From contig NZ_PGGU01000016.1 of NCBI RefSeq assembly GCF_002872075.1, positions 453,561-517,560 of the forward strand: a stretch of DNA of 64,000 nucleotides, written 5' to 3'. The translations under genes and the position numbers were made by a program. How positions within the stretch are numbered: the first letter of the stretch is position 1; each line of letters opens with the position of its first letter. The DNA comes from Microbacterium aurantiacum. GTDB taxonomy: Bacteria > Actinomycetota > Actinomycetes > Actinomycetales > Microbacteriaceae. Of this stretch, positions 26,167 to 32,839 are shown piece by piece. Below the pieces are notes generated by a model. It worked only from the letters and a program-made list of their open reading frames with translations, searched no databases and had not been told where the DNA came from.

Positions 26167-26916
26167 TCAGGCGCCCCGTCGGATGCGACCGCGGTAGCGG
26201 TCTTCGAGGACGGAGTTGTGGTCGTCGCCGCCGGGAATGTTGGCGGAGATGTACATGGGGGGCGTCTCGCCTCGGTCGGCGATCGTGCGTGCCACCCCGA
26301 GAGTGAGCAGCTGGGCGATGTACGCGGCGGTGATCGACGAGACGGCTCCGGCGCCGATTCCGTCGGCCACTTCGAGCGTCGTATCGCCGTACGGGGCGAG
26401 GTTGTCGATGACGATGTCGGCGACCTCGCTGAGCCGCTTGCCGGACGGATGCTTCGGCTGCACGCGTGCGGTGTGCTGCAGGCTGGTCACCGCGATGACG
26501 CTGTGCCCCCGCTCCTTCGCCCACAGCGCGGCGCCGACGATGGATCCGTTCACGCCGGAGTTCGAGGCGATCATGAAGACGTCACTGTCGCCGACCGGCA
26601 CCGTGGCCATGAGCTCGTCGACCACCCACGGTTCGCGCTCCAGTGCGCCGGTGAGCACGTCGACATCGCGATCGCCGTGCATCACGATGTCGCGGAGCGC
26701 GAAGCGGTTGGTCGGGATGAGTCCGCCCGCGCGCCCGGAGACCTCCATGGCGAAGGCTTCGGAGTGACCGGTGCCGAAGGCATGGATCACGCCGCCGGCA
26801 TCGAGGGCGGCGACCACCAGGTCGATCGCACCGTCGAAAGCACCGGCTTCGGCCCGCTCGGTCAGGACCTCGAGGCGGGTCTGCACCTCGCGGAACAGGT
26901 GGGACGCATCGCTCAT
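26167..26916 (-). CDS. SIS domain protein, UPF0309-like
   Basis: 249 aa, starting at the ATG at 26916 with a GAGGAGG ribosome site; a longer frame to 27084 would cross the divergent promoter. The sugar-phosphate isomerase fold shows GGVIHAFGTGHSEAFAMEV, FMIASNSGVNG (the Ser/Thr-rich phosphate loop) and SVIAVTSLQHTARV. The C-terminal YISANIPGGDDHN is typical of UPF0309 proteins. These are found with GlcNAc or MurNAc uptake genes and may bind a phosphorylated amino sugar. It is the first gene of the ngc operon and diverges from the BadF-type kinase across 173 bases. Confidence 0.85.
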   Translation of the reverse strand: MSDASHLFREVQTRLEVLTERAEAGAFDGAIDLVVAALDAGGVIHAFGTGHSEAFAMEVSGRAGGLIPTNRFALRDIVMHGDRDVDVLTGALEREPWVVDELMATVPVGDSDVFMIASNSGVNGSIVGAALWAKERGHSVIAVTSLQHTARVQPKHPSGKRLSEVADIVIDNLAPYGDTTLEVADGIGAGAVSSITAAYIAQLLTLGVARTIADRGETPPMYISANIPGGDDHNSVLEDRYRGRIRRGA

Positions 26917-27089
26917 CGTGGGCCTCCTCGTTGGAACTGCTTCACTGACATGTCGTCGGGTCGCAGGCCCCGCCATTGCCGACGCCCATGCTGCGTGGCA
27001 CCATTGCCTCCAGATTTCGCCCCCGGATATTTCCGTTGGCTTGAAGCTATGCTCACGGCACATGAAGGTCAAGTTAGGACGCATAACAA

Positions 27090-28076
27090 ATGGGTCACGA
27101 CATGTTGATGCTGGGTCTGGATGCCGGAGGAACGTCGACCAGGGCGGTGCTGACCACGGCTCAGGGGGAGTGCGTCGGCTACGGCGTCGGTGGGCGGGGC
27201 AACCCCGTCTCCGCGGGTGCGGAGCGCGCCGCTGACGGTGTGCTGGAAGCCGTGCGGGGAGCGATCTCGTCGGCCGGAGTGCGATGGGACGGCATCCGGG
27301 TGATCACTGCGGCGATGGCGGGGCAACGGGCATCCGGCCCCGGAGTGCAGCGCCTCCACGACCGTCTCGTCGCGGAGGGTTTCATCGGTCGCCTCACCTT
27401 CGAGTCCGATCTGCTCGCGACGTACTTCAGCGGCACGGCCGATGACTTCGGCTATGCGATCGTGTCGGGCACCGGCGCGTGCGTGGTGAGGATCTCGGGG
27501 GGCCGGATCGAGTCGGCTCGTGACGGGCTCGGCTGGCTGCTCGGCGACCGGGGCAGCGGATTCTGGATCGGCCGCCGTGTGGTGAGGGCCGTGGTGCAGG
27601 ATCTCGACGGCACGGGGCCCGAGACCGCGATGACGCAGCGACTGCTGGATCATCTCGGCATCTCCTCGCCGGCGATGGGGGCGGAAGGGCGCCCGCAGGC
27701 GCTCGAGCGCGTCGTCGATGCGCTGTACGCCCTGCCGCCGATCGAACTGGCCTCGCTGGCGCCGCTCGCCTTCGCGACCGACGATCCCGTGGCCCTCAGG
27801 ATCCTGCGGCGGGCGGGTGAGCACCTCGCCGACTCGCTCGCGGCGGCACTGAGCGGGCCGGGGCCGCTGATCGTCGGCGGTGGCGTCCTGTCGCGTTCCG
27901 GCCCGGTGCGCGATGCGTTCATCCTGAGGCTGGGCAACAGTGCGACCGAACTCGACCTGCGTCGGGTCGACGATGGAACCGTCGGTGCGGGTCTGCTCGC
28001 GATCCGCGCCGATGGGGTGTCGACGACGAGCGCGACGCTCGCCGCTCTCACCGACACGATCGCGCAATTCCGCTGA
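27090..28076 (+). CDS. BadF/BadG/BcrA/BcrD-type ATPase, likely N-acetylglucosamine kinase
   Basis: 328 aa. The ASKHA fold is marked by phosphate-1 LGLDAGGTSTRAVL, phosphate-2 AIVSGTGACVVRI, 'GWLLGDRGSGFWIGRRVVRAV' and the adenosine loop LIVGGGVLSRSG. Eukaryotic and bacterial GlcNAc kinases belong to this family and the neighbours are GlcNAc-type transport genes, so kinase activity on an internalised amino sugar is likely. Alternative starts at 27102 and 27108 fit the domain equally well, and I see no ribosome site to decide. It shares its upstream region with the divergent SIS gene. Confidence 0.82.
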   Translation: MGHDMLMLGLDAGGTSTRAVLTTAQGECVGYGVGGRGNPVSAGAERAADGVLEAVRGAISSAGVRWDGIRVITAAMAGQRASGPGVQRLHDRLVAEGFIGRLTFESDLLATYFSGTADDFGYAIVSGTGACVVRISGGRIESARDGLGWLLGDRGSGFWIGRRVVRAVVQDLDGTGPETAMTQRLLDHLGISSPAMGAEGRPQALERVVDALYALPPIELASLAPLAFATDDPVALRILRRAGEHLADSLAAALSGPGPLIVGGGVLSRSGPVRDAFILRLGNSATELDLRRVDDGTVGAGLLAIRADGVSTTSATLAALTDTIAQFR

Positions 28077-28118
28077 TCGCCGATGGCGTCGAAACCCGGT
28101 AGCCTTCTCATGGAGCGC

Positions 28119-28170
28119 TACTATATGATCGAATATGACTTAAAACAATCACAAATTTGCACTTTCTGAC
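28119..28170 (+). promoter_or_regulatory. AT-rich promoter/operator of the amino-sugar catabolic operon
   Basis: In a very GC-rich window this block is unusually AT-rich (TATGATCGAATATGACTTAA, then AACAATCACAAATTT). It contains TATGAT (28124-28129) as a -10 candidate. The operon it precedes ends in a DeoR-type regulator, whose family often binds repeated AACAAA-like sites. The exact operator is not resolved. Confidence 0.45.
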
Positions 28171-28182
28171 GAAGGGTCTCTG

Positions 28183-29079
28183 ATGATCGATTCGCTGCCC
28201 GGCGCGCACATGCGCGAAGAGCTGACCTCTCAGCCCGAGACGTGGGCACGCGCCGCCGACCTGCGCGAGGCGCAGCGAGCACTGCCGGCCAAGGGCGCAC
28301 GCATCGCGGTCATCGGATGCGGGACGTCCTGGTTCATGGCGCAGTCGTTCGCGGCGCTGCGCGAGAGGGCCGGGTTCGGCGAGACGGATGCGTTCGCCGC
28401 ATCGGAGTCGTTCGTCGACCGCGGATACGACGCCGTCGTCGCACTGACCCGATCCGGCACGACGACCGAGGTGCTCGAACTGGTCGAGCGCCTCCGCGGG
28501 CGTGTTCCCACGATCGGCGTCATCGGCGACCCCGCGTCGCCGCTGGTCTCGCTCGTCGACGATGCCGTGCTGCTGCCCTTCGCCGACGAGAAGTCCGTGG
28601 TGCAGACGCGGTTCGCGACCACAGCGCTGGCCCTCTTCCGCGCCTCGCTCGACGAGGACCTCAGCCAGGCGATCGCCGACGCCCACGCCGTGCTGGCATC
28701 GACCGACGATGCCGCGCTGCGCGACGCCGAGCAGTACACGTTCCTCGGACGCGGCTGGACCGTGGGTCTCGCGAACGAGGCTGCGCTGAAGATGCGGGAG
28801 TCCTCGCAGTCCTGGACGGAGTCGTATCCGTCGATGGAGTACCGCCACGGACCGATCGCGATCGCCGCGCCCGGCCGGGTGACGTGGCAGTTCGGCACAC
28901 CGCCGGAGGGACTGGCCGCACAGGTCGAGGCGACCGGGGCCCGCTTCGAGCAGAACCCGATCGACCCGATGGCCGACCTCGTGCGCCTGCATCGCGTCGC
29001 ACTCGATCGTGCAGTCGCCCGTGGCCTCGACCCGGACCAGCCGCGGAACCTCAGCCGCTCGGTCATCCTGGACGCCTGA
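28183..29079 (+). CDS. SIS domain sugar isomerase/deaminase (AgaS/GlmS-like)
   Basis: 298 aa with two SIS lobes. Motifs are VIGCGTSWFMAQSFAALRE (first phosphate loop), ALTRSGTTTEVLEL, FLGRGWTVGLANEAALKMRE and 'WTESYPSMEYRHGP'. The latter two are the GlmS isomerase/AgaS signatures, including the conserved E-ALK-E-S pattern. It lacks the glutaminase half, so it would work catabolically, converting galactosamine-6-P or glucosamine-6-P to the ketose phosphate and ammonia. It leads the five-gene operon and an internal ATG at 28210 is also possible. Which amino sugar is used is inferred from the neighbours. Confidence 0.85.
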   Translation: MIDSLPGAHMREELTSQPETWARAADLREAQRALPAKGARIAVIGCGTSWFMAQSFAALRERAGFGETDAFAASESFVDRGYDAVVALTRSGTTTEVLELVERLRGRVPTIGVIGDPASPLVSLVDDAVLLPFADEKSVVQTRFATTALALFRASLDEDLSQAIADAHAVLASTDDAALRDAEQYTFLGRGWTVGLANEAALKMRESSQSWTESYPSMEYRHGPIAIAAPGRVTWQFGTPPEGLAAQVEATGARFEQNPIDPMADLVRLHRVALDRAVARGLDPDQPRNLSRSVILDA

Positions 29080-29088
29080 ACGGACCGG

Positions 29089-30078
29089 ATGATGATCACG
29101 CCCGGGGATGCGGAGCCGGACATCGTGCGCGAAGCCTCCGGCGAGGCGCTGGCCGACGTGCGCTCGCTGGGCGGCGGAGCGCCCGTGCTGGCCTTCGACG
29201 TGGGCGGTACCGACATCAAGTCGGCCCTGTTCGGCGCGGACGGCATCGCCCGGGGCCTCCGGCGAACGCCCACCCCGATCGCTGACGGTGATCGCACCGA
29301 GGTCCTGATCGAGCGCCTCGGCGTGCTCGCGGCCGAGCTCCGTGCCGCTCACCCCGAGGTGGTGCCGCAGGCGGCCGGGCTGGTGGTCCCCGGGATCGTC
29401 GACGCGGATGCCGGGCTCGGCGTCTTCGCCAGCAACCTCGGCTGGCACGACTCGCCGCTGCGCGATCTGGCCGCAGCGCGGCTCGCGCTCCCCGTGGCCT
29501 TCGACCACGACGTGCGCGCTGCGAGCTGGGCGGAGCACCGCCTCGGCGGCGCCCGCGCCTACGCGAATTCGGTCGTGCTCGTCATCGGCACCGGGATCGC
29601 CGGCGCCCTGCTCATCGACGGAACGCCCTACACCGCGGGCGGCTACGCCGGCGAGATCGGTCACTCGCCCGTCGCCGACGGTCCGCTGTGCGCGTGCGGC
29701 GCCCGCGGCTGTCTGGAGGCCGTCGCCTCGGCTGGCGCCATCGCACGCCGCTATCGCGAGGAGACCGGCGTCGACCCCGACGGCGCGAAGGGGGTCATCG
29801 CCCGTGCCGCGGCCGGTGATGAGGTCGCCGCGGCGATCTGGGACTCGGCGCTCGGCGCCCTGACGATGTCATTGGCTCAGATCACCGCCGTCGTCGCCCC
29901 CGAGGCGATCGTCATCGGCGGCGGTCTCTCCCGCGCCGGCGGCGCGCTGTTCGGCGAACTGCGCAGCCGTCTCGCCGCGCGCCTCAGCTTCCACCGCATC
30001 CCCGAACTGGTCCCCGCTGAACTCTCCGGCGATGCGGGGATCCTCGGCGCCGCGCTGCGTGCCAGGGAGCTCGCATGA
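29089..30078 (+). CDS. ROK family sugar kinase
   Basis: 329 aa. The ROK N-terminal ATP motif is AFDVGGTDIKSALFG (about residue 40), preceded by an unusual lead of about 37 residues; the true start may be later. The sugar-binding and zinc motif is CACGARGCLE (about residues 203-212), preceded by EIGHSP. It phosphorylates a hexose or N-acetylhexosamine with ATP at position 6. Within this operon it is a candidate GalNAc, GlcNAc or glucosamine kinase. Its stop overlaps the PfkB start by 4 bp. Confidence 0.88.
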   Translation: MMITPGDAEPDIVREASGEALADVRSLGGGAPVLAFDVGGTDIKSALFGADGIARGLRRTPTPIADGDRTEVLIERLGVLAAELRAAHPEVVPQAAGLVVPGIVDADAGLGVFASNLGWHDSPLRDLAAARLALPVAFDHDVRAASWAEHRLGGARAYANSVVLVIGTGIAGALLIDGTPYTAGGYAGEIGHSPVADGPLCACGARGCLEAVASAGAIARRYREETGVDPDGAKGVIARAAAGDEVAAAIWDSALGALTMSLAQITAVVAPEAIVIGGGLSRAGGALFGELRSRLAARLSFHRIPELVPAELSGDAGILGAALRARELA

Positions 30079-31103
30079 TCCTCACCGTCACCCCGAACCC
30101 CGCCCTCGATCTCACGTGGCACGTCGACAGCATCCATGTCGGCGAAACACATCGGACGGATGCCGCAGCCACCCGCGCGGGCGGCAAGGGGATCAACGTG
30201 GCCAGGGTGGCGCACGCTCAGGGTGCCGACGTGCGGGCCGTCAGCACAGCCGGCGGAGCCACCGGCGCCGAGTTCGCCGCCGAGCTGCGGGCGAGCGGAG
30301 TACCGCATCGGCTGGTGCCCGTGGCGGGGGCGACCCGTCGCAGCATCGCGCTCGTCGACGGGCAGCGGGGCGACACGACCGTCATCAATGAGCGCGGGCT
30401 CAACCCGACAGACGCGGAGTGGGCGGCGCTGGTCGGGGAGATCGTCGATGCGCTCCCCGGCGCCGGCGTGCTCGTCATCTCGGGCAGCCTCCCGCCCGGT
30501 GCGCCGCGCACGCTGTTGCCGCTCCTCATCGGACTCGGCAAGGACGCCGGAATCCCCGTGATCGTGGACACCTCCGGCCCCGCACTGCTGCAGGCGGCGG
30601 ATGCCGGAGCATCCGTCCTCAAGCCCAACGCCGAGGAGCTGGTCGAAGCCACCGGCATCGCCGACCCGATCGAGGGAGCTCGCGTGCTTGTCGAGCGCGG
30701 AGCATCCCTGGTGCTGCTGTCGCGCGGAGCGGACGGGATGCTGGCCATCACCGCATCCGGATCGGACATCCTGCACGCCCGGCTTCCCGAGTCACTGGCC
30801 GGGAATCCGACCGGCGCGGGCGACGCCGCCGTCGCCGCGTGCGCCGCGCTGCTCGACGCCGGCGTCACCGATCCGGAGGAGATCCTCCGGCGGGCGACGG
30901 CGTGGTCGGCGGCCGCCGTGCTGATGCCCCTCGCCGGTGAGATCCATGAGCACTGGCCCGATCTCGAGCGAGCTGTCGAGATCCGTCCGGGGTTCGAACC
31001 GACAGCCGCTGCACGAGACACCACGTCCGGCGTGGTGTCTCGTGCGGACCATGTCGCTTCGCCAGATCCGGAGCCACTGTACGAACCGAAGGACCCCGCA
31101 TGA
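30075..31103 (+). CDS. PfkB family hexose-phosphate kinase (1-phosphofructokinase/tagatose-6-P kinase type)
   Basis: 342 aa. It opens MILTVTPNPALDLTW, followed by TRAGGKGINVAR (PfkB signature 1) and NPTGAGDAAVAACAALL near residue 243 (signature 2, catalytic Asp in GAGD), the LacC/FruK branch. It would make fructose-1,6- or tagatose-1,6-bisphosphate for the aldolase encoded next. The normal family ends near residue 305. Here a tail of about 38 residues follows, partly encoded by a 15-bp inverted repeat (31011-31045). It overlaps both neighbours by 4 bp. Confidence 0.88.
   Translation: MILTVTPNPALDLTWHVDSIHVGETHRTDAAATRAGGKGINVARVAHAQGADVRAVSTAGGATGAEFAAELRASGVPHRLVPVAGATRRSIALVDGQRGDTTVINERGLNPTDAEWAALVGEIVDALPGAGVLVISGSLPPGAPRTLLPLLIGLGKDAGIPVIVDTSGPALLQAADAGASVLKPNAEELVEATGIADPIEGARVLVERGASLVLLSRGADGMLAITASGSDILHARLPESLAGNPTGAGDAAVAACAALLDAGVTDPEEILRRATAWSAAAVLMPLAGEIHEHWPDLERAVEIRPGFEPTAAARDTTSGVVSRADHVASPDPEPLYEPKDPA
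31011..31045. repeat. Perfect hairpin inside the 3' end of the PfkB gene
   Basis: GCACGAGACACCACG (31011-31025), loop TCCGG, CGTGGTGTCTCGTGC (31031-31045): a perfect 15-bp stem with a 5-base loop. It encodes residues of the C-terminal extension and ends 55 bases before the aldolase start. It may be a small inserted palindrome or an RNA element that tunes expression within the operon. Confidence 0.8.
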
Positions 31104-31954
31104 CCCTGGTCTCCGCCCGCGAACTCGTCTCCGCCGCGGCCGTCGCCGGCACCGGCATCGGCGCGTTCAACGTGATCCACCTCGAGACCGCCGAAGCGCT
31201 GGTCCACGCGTCGGAGCGCGCGCAGCTGCCGGTGATCCTGCAGATCTCGCAGAACTGCGCCGACTACCACGGGGGCTTCGAGCCGATCGCGCTCGCCACC
31301 CTCGCGGTCGCCCGGCGGGCGACGACCCCGGTCGCCGTGCACCTCGATCACGCCGAGCATCCGGAACTCGTGGCCGAGGCGATCGACCTCGGTTTCGGCT
31401 CGGTGATGTTCGACGGCGGGGCCCTGCCGTACGAGGACAACGTCGCCTTGACCGCCGCGGTCGCGAAGCGGGCCCACGCCGCCGGCGTCTACATCGAGGG
31501 CGAGCTGGGAGAGGTCGGCGGCAAGGACGGCGCCCACGCGCCGGGGGTGCGCACCGACCCGGACGAGGCGCGTGCCTTCGTGGCGGCGACCGGCGTCGAC
31601 GCCCTCGCGGTGGCGGTCGGCTCGTCGCACGCGATGACTGCCAGGACGGCTTCCCTCGACCTCGACCTGATCGCCCGTCTGCGTGCTGCACTGCCGGTTC
31701 CCCTGGTGCTCCACGGCTCGTCGGGAGTGTCGGATGCCGTGATCGCCGACGCCGTGCGCGCCGGGATGACGAAGATCAACGTGTCCACGCATCTGAACGG
31801 ATTCTTCACGAGCGCGATCAGAGAACGGCTCGCCGCCGACGAGCGGCTCGTCGACTCGCGCAAGTACCTCGCACCCGCCCGCGAGGCGCTGGCGGGTGAG
31901 GCGGCCCGTATGCTCAGACTGTTCGCCCTGCAGGACGCCGGAGCCGCATCATGA
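31100..31954 (+). CDS. Class II fructose/tagatose-bisphosphate aldolase (KbaY/GatY/FbaA-like)
   Basis: 284 aa. The zinc and catalytic region is VAVHLDHAEHPELV (catalytic Asp, His ligand), followed by VYIEGELGEVGGKDGAH (Glu and loop), VAVGSSHAM (His ligand), PLVLHGSSGV (His ligand and phosphate loop) and 'KINVSTHL' (phosphate site). All metal ligands appear present. It splits a ketohexose bisphosphate into dihydroxyacetone phosphate and glyceraldehyde-3-P. The length matches the 284-286 aa tagatose-bisphosphate aldolases, and the AgaS-like neighbour supports that. However, fructose-bisphosphate cannot be excluded. Confidence 0.88.
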   Translation: MTLVSARELVSAAAVAGTGIGAFNVIHLETAEALVHASERAQLPVILQISQNCADYHGGFEPIALATLAVARRATTPVAVHLDHAEHPELVAEAIDLGFGSVMFDGGALPYEDNVALTAAVAKRAHAAGVYIEGELGEVGGKDGAHAPGVRTDPDEARAFVAATGVDALAVAVGSSHAMTARTASLDLDLIARLRAALPVPLVLHGSSGVSDAVIADAVRAGMTKINVSTHLNGFFTSAIRERLAADERLVDSRKYLAPAREALAGEAARMLRLFALQDAGAAS

Positions 31955-31988
31955 TCCGCCCTGCACACGAGATCTCTGGAGCACCGGC

Positions 31989-32765
31989 ATGAAGCGCGCA
32001 GCGCGCCTGAACGCGATCCTCGACCTGCTCGCGGCGACCGGCGAGGTCAGCGTCGACGAGCTCGTCGAGCGCTTCGACGCGTCACCGGCGACGACTCGGC
32101 GAGACCTCGACAGCCTCGCCGAGCAGCGCCTGCTCACCCGCACGCACGGCGGAGCGGTGGCGCAGACCGTCGCCTACGAACTGCCGATCCGGTACAAGAG
32201 CCACCTGCGCACGCAGGAGAAGGAGAGCATCGCGCAGGCCGCGGCCGCCCTCGTCGCACCCGGCACCGTCGTCGGCCTCTCCGGCGGCACGACCACGACG
32301 GCGATCGCGGCGGCGCTCGCCGCGAGAGACGACCTCGCCGCGCAGGGGATCACGGTGGTGACGAACGCGGTGAACATCGCCGCGCAACTCGCCACCCGCC
32401 CCGACATCAAGGTCGTCGTCACCGGCGGAGTCATCCACTCGCGCAGCTACGAGCTCGTCGGCCCGTTCGTCGAGCAGTTGCTGCGCGGTGTACGCCTCGA
32501 CATCGCGTTCATCGGCGTCAACGGATTGGATGCCGAGGGCGGCGCGACGACGCACGACGAACGCGAGGCCGCAGTGAACCGGCTGATGGCCGAGCGCGCC
32601 AGCCGCGTCGTGGTCGTCACGGACGGAAGCAAGCTCGGCATCACCGCCTTCGCCGCTGTCGGCGGGGTGGACCTGTTCCCGACCGTGTTCACGGATGCCG
32701 GAGCGGATGCCGAGGAGGTCGCGACGCTGCGCGCCGCCGGCTACGAGGTGCTGCTCGCGGGGTAG
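31989..32765 (+). CDS. DeoR/GlpR family transcriptional regulator
   Basis: 258 aa. The N-terminal winged helix is KRAARLNAILDLLAATGEVS, then VDELVERFDASPATTRRDLD and 'RTHGGAV'. The C-terminal DeoR sensor has GTVVGLSGGTTTTAIA (sugar-phosphate loop), VVTNAVNIAAQL, VVVTGGVI and ADGSK-like TDGSKLG. The ATG at 31989 gives the typical length. It closes the amino-sugar operon and probably represses the AT-rich promoter at 28119-28170, with a sugar phosphate as inducer. It is 34 bases downstream of the aldolase. Confidence 0.92.
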   Translation: MKRAARLNAILDLLAATGEVSVDELVERFDASPATTRRDLDSLAEQRLLTRTHGGAVAQTVAYELPIRYKSHLRTQEKESIAQAAAALVAPGTVVGLSGGTTTTAIAAALAARDDLAAQGITVVTNAVNIAAQLATRPDIKVVVTGGVIHSRSYELVGPFVEQLLRGVRLDIAFIGVNGLDAEGGATTHDEREAAVNRLMAERASRVVVVTDGSKLGITAFAAVGGVDLFPTVFTDAGADAEEVATLRAAGYEVLLAG

Positions 32766-32839
32766 CCGCTCGCCGCGGAACGCCACGGTGCCCCGGGATG
32801 GCAATACTCTGGCTACGGGGTTCGGGGAAGGGGGCGATC

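Noticed and set aside
26917..27089. DasR (dre) operator between the SIS and BadF-type kinase genes
   Set aside because: The consensus ACTGGTCTAGACCA is not present and no close match is visible by eye, although regulation by DasR would fit the function.
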